NCBI GenBank assembly: GCA_010672965.1
Contig: JAAHFN010000009.1
Location: 1 to 64,000 of the forward strand
Direction: 5' to 3'
Length of the DNA stretch: 64,000 nt
Origin: Oscillatoria sp. SIO1A7
Lineage (GTDB): Bacteria > Cyanobacteriota > Cyanobacteriia > Cyanobacteriales > Laspinemataceae
A model generated the notes under the pieces. It was not told the origin of the DNA, searched no databases, and saw only the letters and a list, made by a program, of their open reading frames with translations. Positions within the stretch are counted from its first letter, which is position 1; each line of letters opens with the position of its first letter. Position numbers and translations under genes: made by a program. This document shows positions 55,154 through 64,000 of this stretch, in pieces.

Positions 55154-56422
55154 ATGACAGAGGATCTTTTGAACTCGATACCCGATAATCAAATGGCGGT
55201 TGTTCGCCGCGCTTATCAAGCTTCCTTAGTTTTGGCAAGAACTAAGGGTATAGAACGAGCCCGGGTCCTTCAAGCAATGGCAGAGGCTCTTGAGGAAGCG
55301 TCGGACTATATTCTCGAAGCCAATACTCTGGATTTGGAAGCCAGTATTGAGATGGCAGTTCCAGATTTGATTGTCGAGTGGCTAAAGTTAAGTCCGGAAA
55401 GACTGCAAACAACAATTGACATTCTTTACTCTTTGGCAGAGTTGCCCGACCCGATCCGTCGGGTGATGAATGCTTCCTACCAAGTGGAGCAATCCCAGAC
55501 CTATTCTCAGTTGATGCCCTTGGGAACGATTGCTCTAATTTATGAGGCTTTTCCCGAACTGGCCGCGATCGCTGCTGGCTTATGTATCAAAACTGGTAAT
55601 AGCTTGATTCTCAAAGGCGGTAGCGAATCCAGCAACTCTAATGCAGCGATCGCTTTTGCCTTACAATCTGCTCTGACTCAGGTTGGTTTTCCCCTCGGAT
55701 GTCTCGAATCTATTCCCCCAGGCACCGGAGTTTCCATGCGGGATTTAGTCCGGCAAGACCAATACATCAACTTAGCTATTCCCTACGGACGCCCTAGCTT
55801 AGTACAGCAAGTCGTGCGCCAGTCAACTGTTCCGGTTTTAAGATCGGCAATGGGCAACTGTTACCTATATTGGTCGAGCAGTGGCACCCTAGAGCTGGCG
55901 CGACGGATCGTTATCGACAGCCACAACAGCAAACGAGATCCGGTCAATGCCATTGAAAAGGTGCTAATTCATCGCAATCAAAAACCTTCATCCTTGGCCA
56001 TGCTCTGGAATAGTCTCGAAGAGCGCGGTTTTGAAATTCGCCTAGATGCTAGCCTCAGTGCTGATTTTCCCGAACTGCAACTAGCTGACCAAAAAGAATG
56101 GAAGCAATCCTATTTAACCAAAACTGTAGCGTTTAAGTTGGTATATAGTCTAGATGAAGCGATCGCCTGGATTAACGAACATAGTAGCGGCCATGCAGAT
56201 TGCATTGTCACCGAGTCTTATCGAGAAAGCTGCCAATTTTCTGTCGGTATCAACAGCGCCTCTATATATATAAATGCATCTCCCCGATTTACTCGCTATT
56301 CCAAGCAGGGAGATGCAATTTTTCTTGGTATGTCCAACCAAAAAGGACTCCGTAGAGGCTTAATTGGTTTGGAAAGCCTTACTACCCTAAAACACGTTAT
56401 TCAAGGCAATGGCGAATTTTAG
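55154..56422 (+). CDS. ProA-like gamma-glutamyl phosphate reductase paralogue lacking the catalytic Cys
   Basis: 422 residues aligning by eye over the full length with ProA (IERARVLQAMAEALEEASDY, then LYEAFPELAAIAAGLCIKTG in place of YESRPNVT; PYGRPSLVQQVV). At the catalytic segment, where ProA has a Cys just before NAME, this protein reads KRDPVNAIEKVLIH: the Cys is missing. Cyanobacteria often carry two ProA-like proteins. This one is probably not a standard dehydrogenase; the annotation as proA would be misleading. It is followed by a heptamer array. Confidence 0.75.
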   Translation: MTEDLLNSIPDNQMAVVRRAYQASLVLARTKGIERARVLQAMAEALEEASDYILEANTLDLEASIEMAVPDLIVEWLKLSPERLQTTIDILYSLAELPDPIRRVMNASYQVEQSQTYSQLMPLGTIALIYEAFPELAAIAAGLCIKTGNSLILKGGSESSNSNAAIAFALQSALTQVGFPLGCLESIPPGTGVSMRDLVRQDQYINLAIPYGRPSLVQQVVRQSTVPVLRSAMGNCYLYWSSSGTLELARRIVIDSHNSKRDPVNAIEKVLIHRNQKPSSLAMLWNSLEERGFEIRLDASLSADFPELQLADQKEWKQSYLTKTVAFKLVYSLDEAIAWINEHSSGHADCIVTESYRESCQFSVGINSASIYINASPRFTRYSKQGDAIFLGMSNQKGLRRGLIGLESLTTLKHVIQGNGEF

Positions 56423-56475
56423 CTTTCAGCTTTCAGCTTTCAGCTTTCAGCTTTCAGCTTTCAGCTCTCAGCTCC
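56420..56475. repeat. TTTCAGC heptamer array
   Basis: Seven TTTCAGC units start at the stop codon of the ProA-like gene. It is the complement of the GCTGAAA array at 53820. Confidence 0.9.
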
Positions 56476-56801
56476 TATTTGTAGTGGCGTGACACAGCTA
56501 AAATGGTGCATTAGCATTCAGGGAAAATGCTTATCCTTCAAAGCTTTTACCCAAAATTCGTTGCACTAAATTAGCTGTGCCACGCTAGTAGGGTGCTAGA
56601 AGCGCACCAAAAGCTACACGCACCAAAAGCTACCTACATACATATAGAGTTAGACCTATAATTTGCGTAAGTCCTGTTTCAGGCTTCAGCCTTCAGCTTT
56701 GAGCTTTCATATCTCAAACTTGTAGCTGAACGCTGAACGCTGACTGCAGAAGAGCGGAGCCTGCGCGCCGTGGAGAGCATACGCTGCTTAACGCTGAAAG
56801 C

Positions 56802-56873
56802 GGAGCATTTCAATTTCGGCAAGCGGACACCTGACTTCCTTTGGGCTAGTGAGTGCAAAAGTTAAATGCCCCC
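56802..56873. mobile_element. Family-B element, shortest copy
   Basis: GGAGCATTTCAATTTCGGC to AAAAGTTAAATGCCCCC, 72 bp. CTGAAAGC flanks it at 56794-56801 and 56874-56881, a perfect 8-bp duplication. The background is a CTGAAAG repeat, so chance cannot be fully excluded. The rest of 56476-56939 shows degenerate family-C ends and GCTGAACG repeats. Confidence 0.7.
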
Positions 56874-56939
56874 CTGAAAGCTGACTGCTTAAGGCTGAAA
56901 GCTGACTGCCGAGCGCTCAAAGCCCAAAGCTAACTGCTT

Positions 56940-57806
56940 CTAAACTTTGGGTAGTTTCACGTTCCAGGCCAGACCCAAAAATTGCAGTATCTGAATCATC
57001 ATCCAGGTTGGGTCTATTTCCCACCATTGCAAGCCGTGACGAGCAGAATATTGGAAAGCATGGTGATTGTTGTGCCATCCTTCTCCGTAAGTGGTTAGCG
57101 CTACCCACCAGCAATTAGTGGAGCGATCGCCCGACTCATAAGTACGATAGCCGAATTTATGGGTCGCACTATTGACGAACCAAGTGCAGTGAAACACCAC
57201 CACTAAGCGGACAAAAATTCCCCAAACTACAAATGACCAACCCAAACCTGGGGACAACGCCTCTCCTAGAAAGTAGAGACAGACGCCAAAGACAATTTGA
57301 ATTGGCAGTAAGTATGTTTGGCAGAACTGATAAAAGGCATCGTCTTTTATATCCTTTGCAAAGCGAGGAATTTCTTTGCTAGCGGGACTCTTATAAAAGA
57401 GCCAGGCTATATGACTCCACCAAAATCCTTTATTGGAATCATGGGGATCCTGGACAGTATCCGAGTGCAAATGATGCGCCCGATGCAGCCCTACCCAATC
57501 AATTGGTCCCCCTTGGCAAGAAAGGGTGCCACAGAAGACTAGAAAATACTCTAGCCACTTAGGAACTTCAAAACTGCGGTGGCTCACGAGCCGATGAAGT
57601 CCTAGAGTAATCCCCAAGCCGCCAACAATCCAATGTAGAAGAACGGCCAACCCTACTCCAGCCCAACTAAAGGTCCCTGGAATCAAGGTTAGCAATACCC
57701 CAGCATGAACCGCTACCATAAATATAATAATGGGCCAGTCCAAATTTGGATGTTCATTTGTAGTCAGATTTTCTTCCTTATATACTGTTGTCGCAGAATT
57801 TGTCAT
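56940..57806 (-). CDS. desC: Acyl-lipid delta-9-type desaturase
   Basis: 288 residues with the three histidine boxes: HRLVSHRSF, HRAHHLHSD and EGWHNNHHAF. Hydrophobic segments at about 25-60 and 160-205 make a four-helix membrane protein. DesC introduces a delta-9 double bond into acyl chains of membrane lipids using ferredoxin. Which of the DesC1/C2 types cannot be told. Confidence 0.9.
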   Translation of the reverse strand: MTNSATTVYKEENLTTNEHPNLDWPIIIFMVAVHAGVLLTLIPGTFSWAGVGLAVLLHWIVGGLGITLGLHRLVSHRSFEVPKWLEYFLVFCGTLSCQGGPIDWVGLHRAHHLHSDTVQDPHDSNKGFWWSHIAWLFYKSPASKEIPRFAKDIKDDAFYQFCQTYLLPIQIVFGVCLYFLGEALSPGLGWSFVVWGIFVRLVVVFHCTWFVNSATHKFGYRTYESGDRSTNCWWVALTTYGEGWHNNHHAFQYSARHGLQWWEIDPTWMMIQILQFLGLAWNVKLPKV

Positions 57807-58468
57807 TTAATAACCTTACACTGTCTATCTAATTAGCCCATTTTAGGTGGGCTGCCCGGTCGAGCTTAAATCGCTCGGTTTGCTAAAAATATAAAAACCG
57901 CCTCCTCGACCGATAATTTGTCAGACGATCGCCCAACGAGAAACACCTATATACTAAGCGCAAAAAAAATACCTTGCTTGGTGTTTTTTGTTGTGATTTT
58001 TAGGCAATTTGCTGTAATTTTGTTGGTCTTTTTTTGAAAAGACATAAATGATGGCCCTTGCTTTTTAAAGCCTAGCCCTCTTATCGCTACAAGTCGCGAT
58101 CGCGGTATCTCCAGATCCAATCGAGCCTCGCATCCCATAAAGCCCGATTAAAAACGCTATATCGAAGGATCTACCCCGGGAGATATCTAGGGCGAGTCAC
58201 TATCCTTTCTCCAGGAAGAGCATTAATCTTTATCGCAAGGCTGCCCCTATTATCAAAAGGCTGCACCGATAGGAAAAAGTAAAACTCGCTTCATCAGCTA
58301 AATCCGCTTGCTTTGGCAACCGGACATATATAAGTTACTTCTCTTGTTTGCACTTAAGAGCTAGCATCCATCGTCAAAGCATAAAATTACCAGCTTGACC
58401 GTTTGAGCCTGACTATTTTAGTCTATCAGATGTTGGGGGCAAATTTCAAAAATATTTTTTTTATAATT
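57807..58468. other. Divergent intergenic region with bidirectional hairpin
   Basis: 662 bp between the starts of two divergent genes. AAAAAATACC...GGTGTTTTTT (57962-57990) is a hairpin with A-run and T-run on either side, a typical bidirectional terminator. Its place between divergent starts implies an extra short transcript; no coding frame there looks real. Confidence 0.55.
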
Positions 58469-59701
58469 ATGCCATCTATAGAGAAAACTGAGTCTTTGCT
58501 AGAGGCGGGGAAGGCGCTGTTGCCTGTTTTTGCGGAAATTGACGCTCTAGTTGGGCAAAATCTGAAACGGGTGCTGGCTGCCATGAGCCAACACCGTGTG
58601 GGGGTCCATCATTTCGCGGGAAACACCGGCTACGGACATGATGACTTGGGGCGAGAGACCTTAGATAGAGTCTTTGCCGAGGTCATGGGTGCTGATGCTG
58701 CTGCAGTAAGGGTGCAGTTTGTTTCGGGAACCCACGCGATCGCCTGCGCCTTATTTGGGACCCTTCGTCCCGGCGATGAAATGCTTGCGGTTGCCGGTGC
58801 CCCCTACGACACATTAGAAGAAGTCATTGGCTTGCGGGGCAGTAACCAAGGTTCTCTAATAGAATTTGGCATCGAGTATCGGCAATTAGAATTAGCGACT
58901 TCCGGAGAGATAGACTGGGAAGCTTTAGCTACGGCTATACGGCCCAATACCCGTCTGGTTTTTATCCAACGTTCTTGCGGCTACTCTTGGCGACCGAGTT
59001 TGGCGATCGCAGATATCGAACGCATCGTCCATACAGTCAAAAAGCAAAACCCAGATACTATTTGTTTCGTCGATAACTGTTACGGGGAATTTGTCGAAAA
59101 CCAAGAACCTCCCGCAGTAGGAGCAGATATCATTGCCGGTTCTCTGATTAAAAATCCAGGGGGCACTATCGTAGATGGCGGCGGCTATATCGCTGGAAAA
59201 GCCGATTTAGTCGAAGCTGCGGCCTGTCGTCTAACGGCCCCGGGAATAGGCAGGACGGGTGGGGCCAGCTTTGACCGCAATCGGCTCCTATTTCAAGGAT
59301 TGTTTTTAGCCCCGCAAATGGTGGGAGAAGCCATGAAAGGCAATCACCTCACTGCTTATGTCTTGGATAGTCTGGGGTATCCAGTTTTCCCCCCACCAAT
59401 GGCCCCGAGGCGCGACACGATTCAAGCAATAAAGCTCGGTTCGCCAGAAAAACTAATTGCTTTTTGTCGCGCAATTCAAAAATTTTCCCCAGTAGGCTCT
59501 TATCTAGATCCGGTGCCAGCGCCTCAGCCCGGATATGACAGTCAACTGGTTATGGCAGGCGGCACTTTTATTGACGGCAGCACCTCAGAGTTTTCTGCCG
59601 ATGGCCCTTTAAGAGAACCTTATATTGCCTTTTGTCAAGGAGGAACTCATTGGACTCATGTGGCGATCGCTCTGGAAGCAGCCATAGAGGCGATCGGTTA
59701 G
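58469..59701 (+). CDS. Methionine gamma-lyase family PLP enzyme (aluminum-resistance-protein type)
   Basis: 410 residues from ATG giving MPSIEKTESLLEAGKALLPV; an earlier in-frame ATG at 58403 is less likely. PLP fold type I: RVQFVSGTHAIACALFGTL, VFIQRSCGYSWRP, then the cofactor Lys in AGSLIKNPGGTIVDGGGYIA. GRTGGASFDRNRLLFQGLF is family-typical. It is likely a C-S lyase; the substrate is not known. Confidence 0.88.
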   Translation: MPSIEKTESLLEAGKALLPVFAEIDALVGQNLKRVLAAMSQHRVGVHHFAGNTGYGHDDLGRETLDRVFAEVMGADAAAVRVQFVSGTHAIACALFGTLRPGDEMLAVAGAPYDTLEEVIGLRGSNQGSLIEFGIEYRQLELATSGEIDWEALATAIRPNTRLVFIQRSCGYSWRPSLAIADIERIVHTVKKQNPDTICFVDNCYGEFVENQEPPAVGADIIAGSLIKNPGGTIVDGGGYIAGKADLVEAAACRLTAPGIGRTGGASFDRNRLLFQGLFLAPQMVGEAMKGNHLTAYVLDSLGYPVFPPPMAPRRDTIQAIKLGSPEKLIAFCRAIQKFSPVGSYLDPVPAPQPGYDSQLVMAGGTFIDGSTSEFSADGPLREPYIAFCQGGTHWTHVAIALEAAIEAIG

Positions 59702-59744
59702 GACTTCGGTTAAGTAAAATTGACAGCAAGTGTAGTAGATTGTC

Positions 59745-59836
59745 CAGGACTTACGCAAATTGGCCGATCGCAAACCTAAATGTAGGGCAAATGGTGAAAT
59801 CGCCCCTACCAGATATGGCGGTAATGCGTAAGTCCT
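59745..59836. mobile_element. Family-C element carrying a GGGCAAATGGTGAAATCGCC repeat
   Basis: CAGGACTTACGC to TGCGTAAGTCCT. The interior has GTAGGGCAAATGGTGAAATC, the same motif found at 27378 and inside the 27453 gene. It lies 52 bp upstream of the ATPase gene. Confidence 0.8.
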
Positions 59837-59888
59837 ATCAATAGTTTTATGACGCATTTTAGTGTTTTCTGTATTTTGATTAAATCCC

Positions 59889-61025
59889 ATGAAAATTAAA
59901 AAACTAGAGTATTACGATGAAGAGTATCAGTGGAAACTTGAAGCCGTAGAATTTTCCCCAAATTTTAATCTACTTGTCGGAGTATCCGGTGCTGGGAAAA
60001 CTAGAATATTGGAAGCAATTCGTAATTTAAAAGCGATCGCCAATGGTGCATCTCTAAACGGAGTCAAATGGAGTATTAGTTTCTCCGCAAAAAATAATAA
60101 TGATTATTATTGGAGTGGAAAATTTGAAACAAAAGATAGTTCAAGTCCAATTGATAGTGAATCAAATCAAGAAGAATATGTTAAAATTATACATGAAACT
60201 TTAAGATGCAATGAAGATACTGTTATTCAAAGGAATGAAAATGAAATTATTTTTAATGGTGTAAAAACTCCAAAACTTTCTCCTTTTGAGAGTGTCATTG
60301 AACTACTAAAACAAGAGGATATTATTTCTCCCATTAAAGAAGAATTAGATAGAATTATCCTTACAGATTCAGAACAGAGTTTTGATAAAATATGGCGCTT
60401 GCCAATTTCACTTTTCAAAAAGTATGAAAAATCTTCATTGCTGACCATTAAAGAAAGCGAGCTGCCGATTCCAGTTAAATTAGCGATTCTTTATAGAATT
60501 TTGCCGAATGAGTTTGAAAAAATAAAGCAAGCTTTTATTAGTATATTTAATCATGTTTTAGATATTAAGATAGAGCCTTTAAAAGACGAAGATATTCCTA
60601 TTAACTTATCGGACTTGTTAAAAGAAGCGACGATTGTTAGAATAAAAGAAAAAGGGGTAGAAGACTGGATTCAAAATATTTCATCAGGAATGTTCAAAAC
60701 TTTAATGTACATCAGTCAATTATATTTATCTCCTGATGATTGTGTGATTTTAATTGATGAATTTGAAAATAGTTTGGGCGTCAATTGTATTGACAGCGTG
60801 ACTGAGTTAATTGTCAATCATCAAAAATCGCAGTTTATCATTACCAGTCATCACCCTTATATCATCAATAATATTAGTCCTGTCTATTGGAAAATCGTGA
60901 CTCGGCAAGGCGGTTTAGTCACCGTTAAAACGGCTAAATATTTTCACATTTCCGAATCTAGGCAAAAAGGTTTTATTGATTTAATTAATGTCCTTCAAGA
61001 TGAGGACGAAGATTCGGAGGATTAA
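59889..61025 (+). CDS. AAA/ABC-type ATPase of a two-gene module
   Basis: 378 residues. Walker A LLVGVSGAGKTRILEAI near residue 30; ABC-like signature region NISSGMFKTLMYISQLYL near 265; Walker B CVILIDEFENSLG near 290; H-switch FIITSHHPYIINN near 318. The middle third is a long AT-rich insert of helices. This resembles the AAA15/AAA21 ATPases of OLD-, RloA- and PARIS-type systems. The stop TAA overlaps the partner's ATG (TAATG). AT content is clearly higher than in the flanks, suggesting transfer. Defence function is inferred. Confidence 0.8.
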   Translation: MKIKKLEYYDEEYQWKLEAVEFSPNFNLLVGVSGAGKTRILEAIRNLKAIANGASLNGVKWSISFSAKNNNDYYWSGKFETKDSSSPIDSESNQEEYVKIIHETLRCNEDTVIQRNENEIIFNGVKTPKLSPFESVIELLKQEDIISPIKEELDRIILTDSEQSFDKIWRLPISLFKKYEKSSLLTIKESELPIPVKLAILYRILPNEFEKIKQAFISIFNHVLDIKIEPLKDEDIPINLSDLLKEATIVRIKEKGVEDWIQNISSGMFKTLMYISQLYLSPDDCVILIDEFENSLGVNCIDSVTELIVNHQKSQFIITSHHPYIINNISPVYWKIVTRQGGLVTVKTAKYFHISESRQKGFIDLINVLQDEDEDSED

Positions 61026-61711
61026 TGAATATTTACTTTTTAGTCGAGGGCAATAGCACCGAACGGAAAATTTATCCAAAATGGCTGGGATATCTGCTGC
61101 CTGAATTAATCCGAGTTAAATATTATGACCAAGTTCAAAATAATAACTATTATCTAATCAGCGGGGAAGGCTATCCGGCTATTTTGTATGATGGTCTGGA
61201 TAATGCTATTGACAAACTTCAAGAAACCCAAAATTATGATTATTTAGCGATTTGTGTCGATGCCGATGAAGAAACGGTAGATGAAAGAATGAGTTATATT
61301 AAAAACTTTATCCAGGAAAAGAATCTAAATTTAGGCAATACTAAACTTGAAATTATTATCCAAAATCGCTGTATCGAGACTTGGTTATTAGGGAATCGGA
61401 GAATTTTTGATTCAAGACAACCCCTAGAACCACCATTATCAGATTATGTCAACTTTTATGATGTTTCTCAAGACGATCCGGAAGCAATGGGTAAGTGTGA
61501 CATGAGAAATCATGCGGATTTTCACTGTGAATACTTAAAAGAAATTTTCCGAGCAAAAAACATCGCTTATACTAAAAAATCTCCCGGTGATGCCAGAGAA
61601 AGGTATTATTTAGAGCAATTACAAAAAAGAACAGAAGATAATTCTACACATTTAAAAAGTTTTCAAGGGTTCTTGAATTTTTGTCAAATGATTAAACAGA
61701 AAATTGTTTAA
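61025..61711 (+). CDS. TOPRIM-like/RloB-like partner protein
   Basis: 228 residues. It opens NIYFLVEGNSTERKIYPKWL (the Glu of a TOPRIM motif), followed by DYLAICVDADEETVDERM (DxD motif near residue 78) and CIETWLLGN. This order is that of DUF4276/RloB-type TOPRIM-like proteins, which act as nucleases beside AAA ATPases. It is overlapped with the ATPase gene by one base, and both are AT-rich. A role in phage defence is a hypothesis. Confidence 0.7.
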   Translation: MNIYFLVEGNSTERKIYPKWLGYLLPELIRVKYYDQVQNNNYYLISGEGYPAILYDGLDNAIDKLQETQNYDYLAICVDADEETVDERMSYIKNFIQEKNLNLGNTKLEIIIQNRCIETWLLGNRRIFDSRQPLEPPLSDYVNFYDVSQDDPEAMGKCDMRNHADFHCEYLKEIFRAKNIAYTKKSPGDARERYYLEQLQKRTEDNSTHLKSFQGFLNFCQMIKQKIV

Positions 61712-61743
61712 GGATTTTAAGGTAAGGTCAAAAAAGCTAATAT

Positions 61744-61809
61744 CGTAGGACGGGCGTCCCGCCTGTCCATTTGATTCCGGGGAGGGACAGGCGGGACGCC
61801 CGTCCTACG
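61744..61809. repeat. Perfect 25-bp palindrome
   Basis: CGTAGGACGGGCGTCCCGCC to 61768 is exactly complementary to 61785-61809. It lies 33 bp after the TOPRIM-like gene and may stop transcription, though no U-run follows. Confidence 0.85.
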
Positions 61810-61868
61810 GAAAATATTACAAAACTAAAACTCAGAAAATATCGCCATTGGCTGCGATCGCTTTCTTA

Positions 61869-62020
61869 TATAGCGGTTCTCAAATTGATGTGAGGTGTCT
61901 GGGGCGAAGCATCCCAATATTAGGGTTACCGTTAGGAGCGCGCGAGATTGTCGAAGGGATGCTGTCACCCCTACGTTTCCTAACCCGATCGTTTATTACG
62001 CTTATTTGAAAAACGTTATA
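61869..62020. mobile_element. Family-A element, copy 6
   Basis: TATAGCGGTTCTCAAATTGA to TTATTTGAAAAACGTTATA with the usual GGGGCGAAGCATCCC and GGGATGCTGTCACCCC core arms. It lies between the two-gene module and the permease. Confidence 0.8.
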
Positions 62021-62054
62021 TCACGGCGCGTGCTTAGGAAATAATTGAAAACGT

Positions 62055-62861
62055 TTAACCTCTAATCCCTCGCCATATCATAGATAAAGACAAAAATAAT
62101 AATAACAATCGGAAAAGCAGAGTAACTCTTTTTGCCGGCAAGCGGGGCAACCAGCGACTGCCGACTTGAGCGCCTAAGATAGCTCCAAACCCCACGCATA
62201 ACCCAGTCATCCACAAGACATTATTTTGGTAGGCATGTCGGGCTAAACCAGAAGCAGAAATTAGCACGATCGCTCCCAAGCTGGTTCGCACTGCGGGTTT
62301 TATCGGTACTCCCAATACTAACATTTGTAGCGGCACCATCACTACCCCACCGCCAACTCCAAACAAACCAGATAGCAATCCTGCCAGCATTCCTATTCCC
62401 AGTATAGATAAGGGATTAGCAGAAATTGAGGCAAAGATTGAAGCAGGCATTGAGCTAGCCTCTGGGGTTTCGGCTGGCTCGTCCCCTTGCCGCAATTTTT
62501 GTCGCAAACCCATTAAATAAATTGAGACTAGCTGGAGGCAAGCAAAACTTAAGGATAAGACAGAATTGGGGAGCATATTTCCCAAAGCTGCACCTAACTG
62601 TGCCGTGGGAATGCCGCCCAAAGCCAAGCCTAAAGAACCGCGCAGATTCAGCTCTCCAGCACGCCAATTTCTAAAACTCCCGGATATAGAACTGAGCAGC
62701 ACGCCCACCAAAGATGTTGCCGTTGCATTGACCGCAGGCAAACCTGTAAAAGTCAGCACCGGCACCATCAGCAAACCACCGCCAATTCCCAACAAAGCGG
62801 CTACAACTCCCGTAACCGTTCCTAGCAAAAACAATAAAACCCAAGTTATTTGGAAATCCAT
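62055..62861 (-). CDS. TauE/SafE family sulfite exporter-like permease
   Basis: 268 residues with about eight membrane helices. The duplicated family motif appears twice: LLGIGGGLLMVPVLTFTGLP near 25-44 and LFGVGGGVVMVPLQMLVLGV near 170-190. Members export sulfite, sulfoacetate or related anions; substrate unknown. It is a single gene on the minus strand. Confidence 0.9.
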   Translation of the reverse strand: MDFQITWVLLFLLGTVTGVVAALLGIGGGLLMVPVLTFTGLPAVNATATSLVGVLLSSISGSFRNWRAGELNLRGSLGLALGGIPTAQLGAALGNMLPNSVLSLSFACLQLVSIYLMGLRQKLRQGDEPAETPEASSMPASIFASISANPLSILGIGMLAGLLSGLFGVGGGVVMVPLQMLVLGVPIKPAVRTSLGAIVLISASGLARHAYQNNVLWMTGLCVGFGAILGAQVGSRWLPRLPAKRVTLLFRLLLLFLSLSMIWRGIRG

Positions 62862-62924
62862 TCATCTACATTAAGGATATTTGATCTCGGCATATCCGGA
62901 TTTGGGAGCGAATATAATTTGAAA

Positions 62925-62998
62925 GTGTAGGGGCGACAGCATCCCTTAAACAGTCTCGGCTCTCGAACGGGAACTCTGTATTGGGATGCTTCGCCCAG
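62925..62998. repeat. Partial family-A core
   Basis: GTAGGGGCGACAGCATCCCT to GGGATGCTTCGCCC, without the TATAGC outer ends. It lies between the permease gene and argS, and shows that the core can occur alone, as at 3220-3300 and 6058-6140. Confidence 0.7.
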
Positions 62999-63025
62999 CT
63001 AGATCGCCGGCTTATAACTCAAGTT

Positions 63026-64000
63026 CTACATCCGCTCCAGCACCGAAATGCCCAACAAAGATAATCCTAATTTCAAGGTTCTAGCGGCTAAATGGCATAG
63101 CACCAAGCGAGACGTGCGCTCCGGTTCTTCCGCTTGCAACACCGGACAGCGATCGTAAAACTGGTTGAATTTTTGGCTCAGCTCGAATAAATACTGACAG
63201 AGGCGATTGGGGAGCAATTCTTCCTCTACAGCCGCGATCGCATCGCTCAATTGCAAGATATGCTTTGCCAGCGCCACTTCAGTTTCTTCTTTCAAGACGA
63301 TTGTCGCGTCCGCGCCCAACTTATCGAAATCAATCTCCCCTTTGCGGCTAATCCCCTGAACCCGCACATAAGCATAGAGCATATAAGGAGCCGTATTGCC
63401 CTGAAGGGCGAGCATCTTGTCATAGCTAAATACATAATTGCTAGTGCGATTTTGGCTCAGGTCGGCATACTTGACCGCACTCAAACCAACCCGTTTGGCA
63501 ACATTTGCAATAAATTCCTCAGTTTCCTGGCGCTTTTCTTCTTCCAGTCGGGCTTCTAGATCGGAGCGAGCCCGGGCAATTGCTTCGTCCAACAAGTCCC
63601 GCAAGCGCACCGTATCTCCCTCGCGGGTTTTCAGTTTCGTGCCGCCGGAACCTAGAACCAAGCCAAAAGGAACGTGAATCGTATCCACATCTTCGGTAAT
63701 CCATCCGGCGCGTCTGGCTACTTGGAATACTTGGGCGAAATGGCTAGACTGACCGATATCCGTAATGTAGATAATTCGCTGGGCTTCCTCAGATCCAATT
63801 CTGTAGCGCAGGGCTGCTAAATCTGTGGTGGCGTAGTTGTAACCGCCATTAGATTTTTGGACAATTAGCGGTTGCGGTTCTCCGGCTTTGTTAGTAAAGC
63901 CTTCTAAAAATACGCACCCGGCCCCTCCGTCTTCTTCGAGCAAGCCCAGTTTTGCTAAGTCTTCTACTACAGCGGGTAGGAAAGGGTTATAAAAAGATTC
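63026..64000 (-). CDS. argS: Arginyl-tRNA synthetase, C-terminal part (cut by window edge)
   Basis: 325 residues seen; the reading is open to the last base, so the gene begins beyond 64000. Class I Arg[22 protein letters not shown], the KMSKS-equivalent loop [20 protein letters not shown], then the DALR anticodon-binding domain ([33 protein letters not shown]) to the natural end VLERM. It attaches arginine to tRNA-Arg. Fully normal where visible. Confidence 0.96.
   Translation of the reverse strand, partial: ESFYNPFLPAVVEDLAKLGLLEEDGGAGCVFLEGFTNKAGEPQPLIVQKSNGGYNYATTDLAALRYRIGSEEAQRIIYITDIGQSSHFAQVFQVARRAGWITEDVDTIHVPFGLVLGSGGTKLKTREGDTVRLRDLLDEAIARARSDLEARLEEEKRQETEEFIANVAKRVGLSAVKYADLSQNRTSNYVFSYDKMLALQGNTAPYMLYAYVRVQGISRKGEIDFDKLGADATIVLKEETEVALAKHILQLSDAIAAVEEELLPNRLCQYLFELSQKFNQFYDRCPVLQAEEPERTSRLVLCHLAARTLKLGLSLLGISVLERM

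Overview
The window is a piece of a cyanobacterial chromosome. The octamer GCGATCGC (HIP1) is very frequent, and the genes include psbZ, cyanobacterial-type hfq, the plastid-conserved ycf35 and ycf46, ribH next to psbZ, a DUF6464 gene and a DUF3038/DUF4335 pair. Intergenic DNA is unusually rich in heptamer tandem repeats and small inverted-repeat elements, which suggests a large-genome, perhaps filamentous, cyanobacterium. I cannot name the species.

Layout. 1-6 kb: a PD-(D/E)XK-type hypothetical protein, dapF, hfq, an M23 peptidase and a ComFB-like protein. 6-14.6 kb: a tandem-duplicated repeat array, then one 2555-residue multidomain surface or secreted protein. 14.6-18.5 kb: a gene-poor repeat nest with nested MITE-like elements, a candidate structured RNA and a broken Phd/ParE toxin-antitoxin pair. 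18.5-27 kb: a TerB-like protein, an M61 peptidase, a Crp-family regulator, ycf35, ycf46, a ribbon-helix-helix protein and argC. 27-35 kb: a trypsin/beta-helix protein, a catalase-related/lipoxygenase fusion and a MuiA-like (DUF4139) protein. 35-40 kb: decayed VapBC-type toxin-antitoxin genes beside an XPB-like helicase and Bax1-like (DUF790) nuclease pair. 40-49.6 kb: a DnaJ-TPR protein, DUF6464, fmt, DUF4335/DUF3038, apt, an orphan ABC permease and a frameshifted PIN-like gene with a nuclease-like partner. 49.6-59.7 kb: a DHH-CBS-CCA-transferase fusion, psbZ, ribH, tRNA-Gly(GCC), a zinc-ribbon membrane protein, a ProA paralogue lacking the expected catalytic Cys, an acyl desaturase and a methionine gamma-lyase-like enzyme. 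59.7-64 kb: an AT-rich AAA ATPase plus TOPRIM-like gene pair (candidate defence module), a TauE/SafE permease and the C-terminal part of argS, cut by the window edge.

How parts relate. Housekeeping genes (dapF, argC, fmt, apt, ribH, argS, CCA transferase, psbZ) are mostly single units separated by repeats rather than in long operons. The accessory content is concentrated in short cassettes: toxin-antitoxin remnants, XPB-Bax1, and ATPase-TOPRIM. These sit between copies of at least five families of inverted-repeat elements. One family makes perfect 8-bp target duplications, so it moved by transposition. The most notable systems are the catalase-related/lipoxygenase fusion with all five iron ligands visible, the bacterial XPB-Bax1 pair, the ATPase-TOPRIM pair, and the nested MITE community, one member of which appears to have supplied codons of a signal peptide.
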